A stretch of DNA of 64,000 bases, from positions 930,001 to 994,000 of the forward strand of contig NZ_AKWZ02000010.1 of NCBI RefSeq assembly GCF_000306235.2, given 5' to 3'. This document shows, one piece after another, positions 20,090 through 29,539 of the stretch (positions are counted from its first letter, which is position 1; each line of letters begins with the position of its first letter). The translations under genes and the position numbers were made by a program. The stretch comes from Leptospira fainei serovar Hurstbridge str. BUT 6 (GTDB lineage: Bacteria; Spirochaetota; Leptospiria; Leptospirales; Leptospiraceae). The notes under the pieces were generated by a model. It did not search any database and was not told where the DNA came from. It worked only from the letters and a program-made list of their open reading frames with translations.

Positions 20090-20881
20090 CTAAGAAAAAG
20101 CGGGATCTCTAACTGAATTGATAATTTTCTCTAGTTCCAGAATTCCGACTTCAAATAGAGCCGGGCCCGGTTGAAGAATAATAGAAGGATCCATTTCAAA
20201 AATTTTCTCGTTCCTTATTGCAGTAACCTGCTTCCATTCCGGCCGAGTACGCACCCATTCGAAATCCATAGGTTTCCCGCACCAGCACCCTATGAAAATG
20301 TCCGGATTCGAATTCGCAACGTCTTCGAGAGAAAGAATTCTGTCCTTTGCCAACGATTTCTCTTTTAAATGTCCGAAACAATCTTCCGCACCTGCAATTT
20401 CTAAAAGCTCCGAAACCCAACGAATTCCGGTAATTATCGGCTCATCCCATTCTTGGAAAAAAACTTTCGGGCGAGGTTTTCCCGCTGCTGCGATTCTCAC
20501 ATTTTCCAGTTTTTGCTTATAGCTATTCACTAGGAAATCGGCTTCCCTACCTTTTCCAACCAATCCAGCTACTAACAAAATCGTTTCAAAAATCTCGCCT
20601 AAAGTCCGTTGGTTCGTGATTAAGACGTTTAAACCTTCTTTAATCAAATCATGAGCAAGCTCGGCTTGAATATCCGAAAAACCGATAACTAAGTCGGGTT
20701 TCAATTCTTTAATTCGCTTAATATTCCCGCTGATAAAAGCGGAGACTCTCGGTTTTTCATCCTTAGCTTTGAGAGGTCTAACCGTATAAGCTGAAACCCC
20801 GACAATCCTATCTTGCTCCCCTAACAGATAGAGGAGCTCGGTCGTTTCTTCAGTCAGACATACGATTCGTTTTGGACCCAT
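20090..20881 (-). CDS. BtuF-like cobalamin/iron-type substrate-binding protein without signal peptide
   Basis: A 263-residue protein of the periplasmic-binding-protein class III fold (BtuF/FecB type): it opens with RIVCLTEETTELLYLLG and contains DLVIGFSDIQAELA, the long linker helix and FIGCWCGKPMDFEWVRTRPEW. The final section has PGPALFEVGILELE. Members with this start are often annotated cobalamin-binding protein. It lacks any signal peptide: the fold begins at residue 4, so it should stay in the cytoplasm unless exported otherwise. No permease or ATPase gene is near. It starts five bases after the acs stop with no ribosome-binding site of its own, suggesting translational coupling to acs. 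Confidence 0.82.
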   Translation of the reverse strand: MGPKRIVCLTEETTELLYLLGEQDRIVGVSAYTVRPLKAKDEKPRVSAFISGNIKRIKELKPDLVIGFSDIQAELAHDLIKEGLNVLITNQRTLGEIFETILLVAGLVGKGREADFLVNSYKQKLENVRIAAAGKPRPKVFFQEWDEPIITGIRWVSELLEIAGAEDCFGHLKEKSLAKDRILSLEDVANSNPDIFIGCWCGKPMDFEWVRTRPEWKQVTAIRNEKIFEMDPSIILQPGPALFEVGILELEKIINSVRDPAFS

Positions 20882-20886
20882 TCGAC

Positions 20887-22854
20887 TCAGCTATGATATT
20901 TCTTCTTATCTTCGACCAATCTCTCTACCACGGACGGATCGGCGAGAGTCGAGATGTCTCCCAAGCCTTCGAATTCGGCGCTCGCAATTTTTCGAAGAAT
21001 ACGTCTCATAATCTTACCGGAACGGGTCTTAGGTAATCCCGGGGCCCAGTGAATAACATCCGGTCTCGCAATCTTTCCGATGACTTTCTCGACGGTGGAG
21101 ATTAACTCTTTTTTCAAAGAATCGTTCGTTGTAACGCCTTGCTTAACTGTAACATACGCGTAGATACCTTGGCCTTTGATATCATGCGGAAAGCCGACCA
21201 CTGCCGCTTCCGCGACCGAAGAATTTTCGACGAGAGCGCTTTCTACTTCTGCCGATCCGATTCTATGACCGGAAACGTTAATTACATCGTCCACGCGACC
21301 CGTTATCCAGTAATACCCGTCCTTATCACGAATCGCACCATCTCCGGTGAAATAATATCCTTTGTACGTAGAAAAATACGTATCATAAAATCGTTTAGGA
21401 TCTCCGTAGACCGCTCTCATCATATAAGGCCAAGGTGATCGAATGCACAGATTTCCGGAAACTTCCCCTTTACCTTTGAGTTCCTTTCCGGTCTCATCCA
21501 CCAATAACGGTTCTACTCCGAAGAACGGCAAGGTGGCCGAACCCGGTTTCTGTGAAATGGCTCCCGGAAGAGCCGAGATCATAATTCCTCCCGTTTCCGT
21601 TTGCCACCAAGTATCGACGACAGGGCATTTAGATTTTCCCACATTTTTATAATACCATTCCCAGGCTTCGGGATTAATCGGTTCGCCGACCGATCCTAAT
21701 AATCGAAGCGTTTTTAAGCTTCGTTTTTCAATGAGGGCCGTTCCTTCCCTCATTAAGGATCGTATCGCGGTAGGCGCCGTGTAAAAAATGGTAACCCCGT
21801 GCTTATCAATTACATCCCAGAATCTTCCTGCATCCGGATAGGTAGGAACGCCTTCGAACATTAATGATGTGGCTCCATTGGAAAGAGGACCATAGACTAA
21901 ATAGCTGTGCCCGGTTACCCAACCTATATCCGCTGTGCACCAATACGTATCAGTGGGCTTAACGTCGAAAACATAATGAAACGTCATATTTACGCCGAGC
22001 AAGTATCCGCCCGTAGTATGCAGAACTCCTTTTGGTTTTCCCGTGGAGCCGGAAGTATAAAGTATAAATAGCGGATCTTCGGCATCCATCACTTCCGGCT
22101 TACAATACTGCGCTAATGCAGGGTCGGTCATCAGGAGGTGCCACCAATGATCTCTATTTTCCTTCCACCCTAAATTCACTTCTTGCGCGGTTCTTCTTAC
22201 CACGATAACGTCGCCGACTTTTTCTTGAGCAAGATCTAAGGCAGTATCGACTGCTTTTTTCAAATCTATACTTTTGCCGCCCCTATAGCCTCCGTCCGCC
22301 GTAATAATCAGCTTAGGTTTACAATCCTCGATTCTGCTTTGAAGGGCCTCGGGCGAAAATCCACCGAAGACTACCGAGTGAACGGCGCCGATTCTGGTAC
22401 ATGCTAAAATCGTAATCGCTAACTCCGGAATCATCGGAAGATAAACGAGAACTCTATCCCCTTTTCTTACTCCGAAACTTTTCAGAACATTGGCAAATTT
22501 ATTTACTTCGCGATACAAATCATGGTACGTATATACCTTGTACTCGTTCGGATCGTCTCCCTCCCAAATAATTGCGGCTTTATTTTTGAGATGGGAGTCG
22601 AGGTGTCGATCCAAGCAATTATAGGAAACGTTTAGCTTTCCGCCTTTAAACCATTGAACTTTAGCGTTTTTAAAATCATGCTCCAGAACCTTATCCCATT
22701 TTTTGAACCAATGTAAGCGGTTTGAAGCTTCCCTAGCCCAAAATTTCTTCGGATTTTCAATCGATTCTTTGTAGAGAGATTTATAATCTTTCAGACTGAT
22801 ATTAGCGGTTTTTTTAAATTGAACGCTTGGATGAACGATTCTTTCCTTTGCCAT
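20887..22854 (-). CDS. acs: acetyl-CoA synthetase
   Basis: A 655-residue AMP-forming acetate:CoA ligase, the usual family length. Visible motifs: [12 protein letters not shown] (phosphate loop), [31 protein letters not shown] hinge, and [15 protein letters not shown] with the catalytic, acetylatable Lys near residue 610. It activates acetate for the TCA cycle and lipid synthesis. I start at the ATG at 22854, where GAGGTGGCT lies just upstream and the protein begins [10 protein letters not shown]; an ATG at 22944 in the same frame adds 30 residues with no family counterpart. The upstream region holds an imperfect palindrome, TGTAACAGATCACA (22954-22967). A BtuF-like gene follows directly. Confidence 0.96.
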   Translation of the reverse strand: MAKERIVHPSVQFKKTANISLKDYKSLYKESIENPKKFWAREASNRLHWFKKWDKVLEHDFKNAKVQWFKGGKLNVSYNCLDRHLDSHLKNKAAIIWEGDDPNEYKVYTYHDLYREVNKFANVLKSFGVRKGDRVLVYLPMIPELAITILACTRIGAVHSVVFGGFSPEALQSRIEDCKPKLIITADGGYRGGKSIDLKKAVDTALDLAQEKVGDVIVVRRTAQEVNLGWKENRDHWWHLLMTDPALAQYCKPEVMDAEDPLFILYTSGSTGKPKGVLHTTGGYLLGVNMTFHYVFDVKPTDTYWCTADIGWVTGHSYLVYGPLSNGATSLMFEGVPTYPDAGRFWDVIDKHGVTIFYTAPTAIRSLMREGTALIEKRSLKTLRLLGSVGEPINPEAWEWYYKNVGKSKCPVVDTWWQTETGGIMISALPGAISQKPGSATLPFFGVEPLLVDETGKELKGKGEVSGNLCIRSPWPYMMRAVYGDPKRFYDTYFSTYKGYYFTGDGAIRDKDGYYWITGRVDDVINVSGHRIGSAEVESALVENSSVAEAAVVGFPHDIKGQGIYAYVTVKQGVTTNDSLKKELISTVEKVIGKIARPDVIHWAPGLPKTRSGKIMRRILRKIASAEFEGLGDISTLADPSVVERLVEDKKKYHS

Positions 22855-23010
22855 AGCCACCTCTGCAAAACCAGTACAATGCCTTCGAAAAGATAGCCTG
22901 TCTACAAATTCTCGGACAACATGATCGAAATCGAGTGAAGGCACGTATTTGGTTGTAACAGATCACATATTCTTTTTTTTGGATCGATTCGGAACGTTCA
23001 AAAAAAAAGA

Positions 23011-23757
23011 ATGCGATCCGACCATGGTATAGAATATTCACCCAGGATGTCGCAAAATTCCACCTCCATCGAGAAACCGGACGGCTTCAAGAGAAGACTT
23101 TTAGTTTGGTTAATTCCTACACTCGTTGTCTTTCTACAAAGAATCGTCGGTTTAACTTCTAAAGTTTTAGAATTAGGAAAAATTGAATTTGATTCTCTAT
23201 TTCTAGCCAAGAAACCTTTCATTCTTTCCATTTGGCATACGAACGTTCTTTATTCCCCATACCTGCACCGAGGACGAAACGTTGCCGTCCTCATTTCGGA
23301 ATCGAAGGACGGAGATTTTATTACCGGGGTTGTACATCGCTTCGGCAATACCAGCATTCGGGGAAGTTCCTCTAAAGGCGGATCGAGGGCGCTCAAGGCT
23401 ATGATCGTTCATTTGAAGAAAAATCTTCCCGCCGCATTTACGCCCGACGGACCTCGCGGACCGGCTTTGATCGTTCAACCCGGATTGATCGCTTCGGCCC
23501 AAGTCTCACAGGTGCCTATCATACCGTTTCATTACGAATGCACTAGGCAATGGATTCTAGAAAAATCATGGGATAAACACCGAGTACCGAAACCTTTTAC
23601 TACATTTATCGTTTCTTATGGAAAACCGATTTGGATCCCACGCGAATTAAACGAAGAAAGTTTCGAGGCACAGCGTCTCCTGGTAGAGAAAGCCATGCTC
23701 GAAAACAAACAGAGGGCCGAGCAAAAAGCGGAAGAATTAAGACGCCTTAGGTCTTAG
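23011..23757 (+). CDS. DUF374 family lysophospholipid acyltransferase
   Basis: A 248-residue membrane-associated acyltransferase of the LPLAT superfamily, DUF374 branch, thought to act in lipid A or phospholipid acylation. Motifs: hydrophobic N-terminal helix (about residues 30-50), [14 protein letters not shown] (the His of the active site), [45 protein letters not shown] and VPIIPFHYE. Starts at 23011 and 23047 are both possible; neither has a strong ribosome-binding site, and the shorter one begins [10 protein letters not shown]. Its stop overlaps the stop of folE on the opposite strand by four bases. Confidence 0.87.
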   Translation: MRSDHGIEYSPRMSQNSTSIEKPDGFKRRLLVWLIPTLVVFLQRIVGLTSKVLELGKIEFDSLFLAKKPFILSIWHTNVLYSPYLHRGRNVAVLISESKDGDFITGVVHRFGNTSIRGSSSKGGSRALKAMIVHLKKNLPAAFTPDGPRGPALIVQPGLIASAQVSQVPIIPFHYECTRQWILEKSWDKHRVPKPFTTFIVSYGKPIWIPRELNEESFEAQRLLVEKAMLENKQRAEQKAEELRRLRS

Positions 23758-24305
23758 GTCGATCCCGTACGAATTAAGTCCAGAAACTCGCTGCGGGTGA
23801 CCATATTTGTTTTAAATTCTCCGAGCATACATGAGGTAAATAATTCCGAATTTTGTTTTTCTACTCCGCGCATCATCATGCAAAGATGTTTTGCCTTGAT
23901 GACGACTGCGACTCCGAGCGGATCCAAAACTTCCATTAAAGCGTTTCCGATCTGCTCGGTCATGCGCTCCTGAACCTGAAGCCTTCGTGCAAAAATGTCC
24001 ACTATCCTTGGGATCTTAGATATCCCGATGATTTTCTTATTCGGAATATAACCAATGTGTGCTTTTCCAAAAAAAGGAAGTAAGTGGTGTTCGCAGAGGG
24101 AGTACATCTCGATGTCCCTTACTAGCACCATGCCTTGGCTATCCTCTTCAAAAATTGCATTATTTACAATGTGATGGATATCGGCTTTGTATCCTGATGT
24201 TAAGAACTCATACGCCTTTTTCACTCTCTTCGGAGTATCTCGCAAGCCTTCCCGACTCGGGTCCTCCCCGATCGCTTTAAGTATTTTGGTAACTTCCTCT
24301 TCCAA
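23754..24305 (-). CDS. folE: GTP cyclohydrolase I
   Basis: A 183-residue enzyme converting GTP to dihydroneopterin triphosphate, the first step to folate and pteridines. Motifs: [29 protein letters not shown] with a zinc Cys and two His, GLSK-like [26 protein letters not shown], and HLCMMMRGV with the second zinc Cys. The frame stays open upstream to 24431, but that part has no family counterpart. I chose TTG at 24305, preceded by AAAGAAGG six bases upstream, which gives the usual family length. All active-site residues are present. Confidence 0.94.
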   Translation of the reverse strand: MEEEVTKILKAIGEDPSREGLRDTPKRVKKAYEFLTSGYKADIHHIVNNAIFEEDSQGMVLVRDIEMYSLCEHHLLPFFGKAHIGYIPNKKIIGISKIPRIVDIFARRLQVQERMTEQIGNALMEVLDPLGVAVVIKAKHLCMMMRGVEKQNSELFTSCMLGEFKTNMVTRSEFLDLIRTGST

Positions 24306-24450
24306 ACCGAACCTTCTTTGAATCGTGAATCGTTTTACCCTTATATAAAAGGAGCAATACTTAGACGATGAAAAAGCCAAATCTCTCGAAATCCAGTTAT
24401 GCTTCAAGGGAAAACCAGTACAGCTTGCCAATCTTGAACGCGCTTTCAGA

Positions 24451-25617
24451 ATGGCCGCTAGCCCCCTTATGAAACCGCCTTTACTGAAAATCGGATACGA
24501 TGCTCGTATGATTGCTCATTCCGGAATCGGCATGCGAATTCAGGGAATCCTTTCGGAGTTAGCTCCGATCGCCAGAAAGAAGAGAATCGAAATCACTCTT
24601 TTAGGATCGGAGGATAAGCTACGGTCGGCAGAAATCAGTCCCGCTATCCTGGAAGCGTATGAATTTCTTCCGTATGACGCGGAAATCTATTCAATTCGAG
24701 AATGGTGGGGCATTTCGGAAATGGCCGGTTTCGACTTACTAGACATTCCCCATTATAACGCTCCTCTCCGTTTTTTAGAGAAGTGCATTGTAACCGTGCA
24801 TGATATCATTCCGTTTAGGATGAAACAATTTCATCCTTCCGTAATAAAGCAATTGTATCTTAGATTCGTTTTTTCGCTTCTTAAAGAAAGTGCCCCAAGT
24901 ATTATTACTGTTTCGGATTTTACGGCAAAAGATCTAACTGAAGTTTTCGGTTTTTCTTCCGATTCAATGAAAACCATTTATAACGGAATAGATTCCAAAC
25001 TCTTTTATCCAAAATCCGCGAAAGAAACTCTTTCTTTTAGAAAGAAATACGGATTAGAACCGGGATACCTGCTCAGCGTCGGAATCGGTAAGGAGCACAA
25101 AAATCTCGGATTCGTGCTCCAGGTTTTAAAAGGACTTTGGTCTTTGGGCAAATTGGATGCCCAGTGGGTCATTGCAGGGGCGAACGGACAACTTCCCGAA
25201 TATCTAAAGAAAGATGCAGCCGGTTGGGAGGAGAAAATCGTAGTTCTTCCCCATCTATCACTCGAAGAACTGAGCACATTATATTCCGCCTCGGGACTTC
25301 TTATATTTCCTTCTTTGTATGAAGGCTTCGGTTTCCCTCCGGTCGAGGCGCAATCATGCGGATGTCCGGTCTTCTCCTCGAACGCAAGTGCTATGCCGGA
25401 AATTTTGGGATCCTCAGCATTTTACTTTTCCCCGACAGATAGAGACGGCTTCGAGACCGGATTATTGGAGTTAGTCAAAAATCCGAAATTAGCCGTCAGG
25501 AAGAAACTCTCGGGAAAGAAAAACGCTGAAAAGTATAACTGGAAATCGGCCGCAAATCAAACCGTAGACGAATACTTGCATATAGCGGTAAAACGAGGGG
25601 TTTTAAGAAGCGTTTGA
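24451..25617 (+). CDS. glycosyltransferase family 4 (GT-B)
   Basis: A 388-residue GT-B glycosyltransferase. The N-terminal half has [18 protein letters not shown], an acceptor-side start typical of mannosyltransferases of this family, and [12 protein letters not shown]. The C-terminal half has [34 protein letters not shown], and the donor-binding EX7E motif EGFGFPPVE. It probably adds sugars to lipopolysaccharide or another surface glycan; donor and acceptor are not deducible. ATGs at 24451 and 24469 are both possible starts. No other glycan genes are adjacent. The 3' end overlaps the DUF1289 gene on the other strand by 15 bases. Confidence 0.88.
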   Translation: MAASPLMKPPLLKIGYDARMIAHSGIGMRIQGILSELAPIARKKRIEITLLGSEDKLRSAEISPAILEAYEFLPYDAEIYSIREWWGISEMAGFDLLDIPHYNAPLRFLEKCIVTVHDIIPFRMKQFHPSVIKQLYLRFVFSLLKESAPSIITVSDFTAKDLTEVFGFSSDSMKTIYNGIDSKLFYPKSAKETLSFRKKYGLEPGYLLSVGIGKEHKNLGFVLQVLKGLWSLGKLDAQWVIAGANGQLPEYLKKDAAGWEEKIVVLPHLSLEELSTLYSASGLLIFPSLYEGFGFPPVEAQSCGCPVFSSNASAMPEILGSSAFYFSPTDRDGFETGLLELVKNPKLAVRKKLSGKKNAEKYNWKSAANQTVDEYLHIAVKRGVLRSV

Positions 25618-25788
25618 AGGAGAGATCGATTCCCTTCTTCTTTGGAGTTCGATTCGAATTTGTTTTCTTTCCTCTTCGGAATAGCTAGTCCACATCCCGA
25701 TTTCTTGCAATGTCCGAAAACATCCTTCGCATAACCCGGTTATCGGATCCATTTGACAGAGCTTAATACAAGGTGATCGAACAATCAT
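25603..25788 (-). CDS. DUF1289 family small cysteine protein
   Basis: A 61-residue protein with the DUF1289 pattern: SPCIKLCQMD, LCEGCFRT, then IGMWTSYSEEERKQI. The four cysteines (7, 11, 20, 23) suggest a metal or Fe-S site; the family's function is not established. It lies eight bases before the end of the antiporter gene region on the same strand, downstream of it in the transcript, so it is probably the last gene of that operon. The size is normal for the family. Its end overlaps the glycosyltransferase gene tail to tail. Confidence 0.85.
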   Translation of the reverse strand: MIVRSPCIKLCQMDPITGLCEGCFRTLQEIGMWTSYSEEERKQIRIELQRRRESISPSNAS

Positions 25789-25795
25789 AAAAGTC

Positions 25796-27568
25796 TTATT
25801 TCCGCACGGCCGTCCTCTTTTTAGACGAAGACTTTTCCTTTTTAAGCGAAAGCGCTATCCGAGTTTTTCCTTTAGAATCTTCAACCATGGTCTTTAATTC
25901 CGCAAACAAAGAAAAACCTGAAAGTCTGCCGGGAATAACCACATGCGAGGCGCCTTTGTTACGGAGAACCTCCGCCTCTTTTGGATCATCCGTCGTCAAA
26001 ATAATCTCGGGTTGATGGTGACGACAAATGCTCTTTAGGGATTCTAATAGGCGTCGATTCGTGGTTCCTTTCAGTATCATATCAGATATCGTGCAAACCA
26101 CATATCTCGCTTCTTCGATTCCCAGATGATGTAAACTCTCCGGATGCGCTAAATCCCCATAGGCCCAACGAATTCCTTTCGATTCGAGAGTCTGCCTATA
26201 GATCGGATTAAAATCTACTACAAGAATTCGCTTTAGCCAGGAAGGGCGATCTCTTTCTATCCCTTCTATCAACCCCTGTGCTATCCTAAAATATCCTAGA
26301 AGCACAATGTCTCGTTTCGGATCTCCGGTAACTTGAGATTCCAGCGGCTCCCTAGTTTCACGAATACCGAATATAGACAAAACTGAAAGTATACCTCTTG
26401 CGATCTTATCGTTAAATAATATCACATATGTGGAGACGATCGATGCCAAAATCATCGAAGTCAAGACGGTGGCCTGCAATTCTTTTCCGATATGTTCCTT
26501 CTGGACTCCCAAAGCCAGAATTACCAAGGAGAATTCCGAGATTTGGGCCAGATTCAATCCGGCGATAATTCCGGCTCTCAATCCCTTGCCGGAAAAAAAG
26601 ACCGTCGGTGCAATGATGATAACTCTACTTACAATTACGAATGCGACCGCTAGAATTGCGATCCAAATGTCGTTGGAATTCGGGGCTTGAATTTTCATTC
26701 CCAAAGCGACAAAGAAGAGAGTAATAAAGAAATCCCGAATTCCTGACAGCTTGCTGATTACATCGACTCCGTACGGAAATGCGGCGATACTGACCCCCGC
26801 TATCAAAGCCCCCATTTCTTTCGAAAGTTCGGCCTTTTCGGCGATGCCGCAAAGTAGGAAACACCAAGCAATCGAAGTAATGAGTATGAGTTCCGGTTTT
26901 GCCGCCGCAAATAGAAAGAGTCGTGAAAGGAAATAACGGCTTATCGCAAAGGCAAAACCCACCAACGCTAAACCTTTCAACAAAGACGTCATCACATTCA
27001 AAATTCTCGGGTCTTGGAGGTCCGGCTGGATCCCCATAAATAAGATTGCCCAGATATCCTGAAGAACCAAAACACCAATTGTTAAGCGACCTGGTATAGT
27101 ACTGATTTCGAATTTATCGTGAAGCAGTTTGACGACGATCATCGTGGAGCTTAACGATAATGCTATCGCAAAGTACAAAAGATCGAAATTGCCCTCTCCG
27201 ACGGGAAAGAACTTCTTAAATGCGAACCAAGCCAGTGCGACTCCGACAAAGAACTGAATGACTCCTAAAGCGAACATTGAACGTCCCATGCGCGCAAGTT
27301 CCTTTAAATCGATCTCCAATCCGATAATAAATAGCAAAAGGATCAAACCTATCTCGGATATCAGCTCGATGCTTTCTTCATTATGAACGTAGCCGATTCC
27401 TAATTTGGCGTCGATCACCGGCCCGAATAATGGTCCGATTACGAGACCGGCGCATACGTAACCTAGAATTAGCGGTTGCTTAAACAGTTTTGCTATATGG
27501 GAAAATAGCGTAGCAAATATGATGCTTAAAGCTATGTCAGTCAGAAGACTGAGGGAATTGTGATCCAT
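25796..27568 (-). CDS. CPA2 cation:proton antiporter (KefB-like) with RCK domain
   Basis: A 590-residue protein with 12-13 membrane helices (about 5-385): FKQPLILGYVCAGLVIGP near the start, and ISEIGLILLLFIIGLEIDLKEL, SLSSTMIVVKLL, LVLQDIWAILFM, as in KefB/KefC and related K+/H+ antiporters. A cytosolic RCK/TrkA-N domain (about 415-545) follows, with VVDFNPIYRQTLESKGIRWAYGDL. The nucleotide loop reads GYFRIA where the family has GxGxxG, so NAD binding may be weakened. The C-terminal tail is basic. It probably handles potassium or sodium exchange across the inner membrane. Confidence 0.9.
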   Translation of the reverse strand: MDHNSLSLLTDIALSIIFATLFSHIAKLFKQPLILGYVCAGLVIGPLFGPVIDAKLGIGYVHNEESIELISEIGLILLLFIIGLEIDLKELARMGRSMFALGVIQFFVGVALAWFAFKKFFPVGEGNFDLLYFAIALSLSSTMIVVKLLHDKFEISTIPGRLTIGVLVLQDIWAILFMGIQPDLQDPRILNVMTSLLKGLALVGFAFAISRYFLSRLFLFAAAKPELILITSIAWCFLLCGIAEKAELSKEMGALIAGVSIAAFPYGVDVISKLSGIRDFFITLFFVALGMKIQAPNSNDIWIAILAVAFVIVSRVIIIAPTVFFSGKGLRAGIIAGLNLAQISEFSLVILALGVQKEHIGKELQATVLTSMILASIVSTYVILFNDKIARGILSVLSIFGIRETREPLESQVTGDPKRDIVLLGYFRIAQGLIEGIERDRPSWLKRILVVDFNPIYRQTLESKGIRWAYGDLAHPESLHHLGIEEARYVVCTISDMILKGTTNRRLLESLKSICRHHQPEIILTTDDPKEAEVLRNKGASHVVIPGRLSGFSLFAELKTMVEDSKGKTRIALSLKKEKSSSKKRTAVRK

Positions 27569-27736
27569 TTTTCCGCTATCCTGATCCTTTTCAAATTCCT
27601 AAACTATAAAGGAAAGGCTTACAAAAAAGACATTTTTGGAAATTGTCTCCCCTTCTTCGTTTATTTTTTCATTTTTGAACGGATCGTATTTACTATTATA
27701 GGGAGTTTAGATTTCTCCAATCCGAGGAATGACAAT

Positions 27737-28279
27737 TCAATTTCCTAAAATATGAATGTCGGGTAAATTTCTAAATTTTCCGTCGATGTCCAAGCCGTAA
27801 CCCACCACAAATTCCTTACCTATTTTCCATCCGATGTACTTAACCGGATATTCCACAGTCTCCGCTCCTTCCTTAAATAAAAGGGAAACTACCTCTAAAG
27901 AGCTAGGATTGCGAGCCAGTATATGACGGATCAGAAACTTCAAGGTATGTCCCGTATCAACGATGTCTTCTACAATGATCACATGACGATCTGTAATATC
28001 CGTATCTAGGTCTTTTAACAATTCGACTTTTCCGTTCGACTCCTTCCCGATATAAGACTTTGCTTGCAAGAAGTCCACTTCGATCGGGTAGGGAATTTGC
28101 CTAGTGAGATCTGAAAAAAAATAAACGCTCCCGCGAAGAACACAGATGAAAACGGGACTTTTATTCAAGTAATCGGCTGCGATTTCTTTTCCTAATTGCG
28201 CGACTCTGGTTCGAATTTCTTCCTGAGATAGCAAGACTTTAGAAGTGCGAGTTTGAGGATCGAAGGAGTATTGACTCAT
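27737..28279 (-). CDS. hpt: hypoxanthine phosphoribosyltransferase
   Basis: A 180-residue purine salvage enzyme. Motifs: ICVLRGSVYFFSDL, the PRPP loop VIIVEDIVDTGHTLKFL, FKEGAETVEYPVKYIGWKI and VVGYGLDIDGKFRNLPDI near the end, all typical of HPRT. The start at 28279 forms an ATGA overlap with the upstream phosphatase gene; the frame could extend to 28330, inside that gene, without family support. Translational coupling with the SixA-like phosphatase is the likely arrangement. Confidence 0.94.
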   Translation of the reverse strand: MSQYSFDPQTRTSKVLLSQEEIRTRVAQLGKEIAADYLNKSPVFICVLRGSVYFFSDLTRQIPYPIEVDFLQAKSYIGKESNGKVELLKDLDTDITDRHVIIVEDIVDTGHTLKFLIRHILARNPSSLEVVSLLFKEGAETVEYPVKYIGWKIGKEFVVGYGLDIDGKFRNLPDIHILGN

Positions 28280-28776
28280 GGTATCCAAAACCTCTGTATT
28301 TGACAGGGAATATTTCCGCAATCTTGCCAATCATTCGACTCTAATACGAGGGAAAGAAAGGCCGACGTAGGAAATTTTACGAAAAGAGAAGATGTTCTAG
28401 CTTGGCTTTTAAAAACGAGAGCCTCGGCCAGAGATTCTAGTCCAGGATTATGACCTATTAGTAATATGCTTTCCGTATTCGAACCTAAACTTCGTAAAAT
28501 TCCAAGTAAGTCCGAACCGTCAGCTTCGTAAATTTCCTCGGAAAATCGAACATCTTTGCAGAAAGAGTCGAGTTTGCTTAAAATACGAAATGTTTCCTTC
28601 GTTCGTTCGGAAGGAGAAACGATCGCCGCGTCAACGGAAAAGGAAATTTTGGATAGATAATTACGAAGCATCTTGGCATTCTTTCTTCCTCTGTTCGAAA
28701 GTGGGCGTTCTTCATCGCGGGAAAAAGCGGATTCCCAATCGGATTTAGAATGTCGAATCAGATGAATCAATTTCAA
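28276..28776 (-). CDS. SixA-like histidine phosphatase
   Basis: A 166-residue phosphatase of the phosphoglycerate-mutase superfamily, SixA branch. The catalytic RHSKSDW (the RHG-type motif, His near residue 9), RPLSNRGRKNA, VSPSERTKET and LIGHNPGLE with the second His are all visible. SixA dephosphorylates phosphohistidine proteins in E. coli; the substrate here is unknown. The start is TTG with GGAGGA seven bases upstream. It is the first gene of a two-gene unit with hpt. Confidence 0.88.
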   Translation of the reverse strand: MKLIHLIRHSKSDWESAFSRDEERPLSNRGRKNAKMLRNYLSKISFSVDAAIVSPSERTKETFRILSKLDSFCKDVRFSEEIYEADGSDLLGILRSLGSNTESILLIGHNPGLESLAEALVFKSQARTSSLFVKFPTSAFLSLVLESNDWQDCGNIPCQIQRFWIP

Positions 28777-28819
28777 ACTTGCTCCTCCGTTTCTGAAAGG
28801 ATCGGAGATTGGAATTTCA

Positions 28820-28848
28820 TTGACAAGGATCTTTCCTAGGGGTACAAA
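28820..28848 (+). promoter_or_regulatory. sigma-70-type promoter, near-leaderless
   Basis: TTGACA (28820-28825), a 17-base spacer and TACAAA (28843-28848). The start codon of the next gene is at 28858, only nine bases after the -10 box, so transcription would begin two or three bases before the ATG. Confidence 0.55.
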
Positions 28849-28857
28849 ATCCGGGCT

Positions 28858-29538
28858 ATGTCAAAGGCACTTCTTACTGCAGGAGCAATCCTACTTCTGT
28901 CGATGCCTTTGTACATTTCCGCACAAGTTGCCGGTCCTCCCGACGAGGAAAAAGCAAAAAAAGAATTACAAGTTCAGTGGTCGAAGCGATTTCCTGGGGA
29001 TAAAATTCTCAACGTTGAATCCGCAGGCAAACCTAGATTGATCGAAAGGGATTCTACGGAAGAAAACGCTCCCCCTGACGTTCGCTATAAATTTTCTTTT
29101 TTTCTCACTTCACGCAAGAAAGAAGGACAAGTCACAAAAACTCCCGTTGGAGTCATTTTTCAATTTGTCAGAAGCAAAGGATGGATCTTTTCAGATATCG
29201 GTTTAGCAAGATCCGTTACAATTACCGAAGCAGGTAAGGAACCTCCCAGTAAAGAGGAGGCTTACCAATTGATTGAAGATGCAATCAATGAAGATAGAGG
29301 AAAAGTAAACAAATCCATCGATTCGCTTCGCCTCAGTCAACCGGAGTTCGGCCAAAATGCCACTTTAAATAAAGAGCAATTCTGGTTTCGTTACGAAGGC
29401 GAATATGAAAGCACGGAAAACGGATTGAAGACTATCTGTTCCGAGTTCGTTATTCGCTTAGTCAAAGAAGGAAATTCGATCGGTTGGAAAGTCGAATGGG
29501 ACGATAAAGGGAAATGTAAACCTATCGACGAGCAGTAA
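28858..29538 (+). CDS. secreted hypothetical protein
   Basis: A 226-residue protein with a clear signal peptide (about 1-22, cleavage near ISAQ). I recognise no family. The mature part is acidic, has the pattern KELQVQWSKRFPGDKI near its start and a pair of Cys residues near the C-terminus (one in KTICSEF, one in KGKCKP). It may sit in the periplasm. The promoter at 28820-28848 gives almost no leader and no ribosome-binding site is visible within a usable distance, so translation probably starts on a leaderless or near-leaderless mRNA. Its stop is two bases from the stop of the opposite gene. Confidence 0.8.
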   Translation: MSKALLTAGAILLLSMPLYISAQVAGPPDEEKAKKELQVQWSKRFPGDKILNVESAGKPRLIERDSTEENAPPDVRYKFSFFLTSRKKEGQVTKTPVGVIFQFVRSKGWIFSDIGLARSVTITEAGKEPPSKEEAYQLIEDAINEDRGKVNKSIDSLRLSQPEFGQNATLNKEQFWFRYEGEYESTENGLKTICSEFVIRLVKEGNSIGWKVEWDDKGKCKPIDEQ

Positions 29539-29539
29539 T

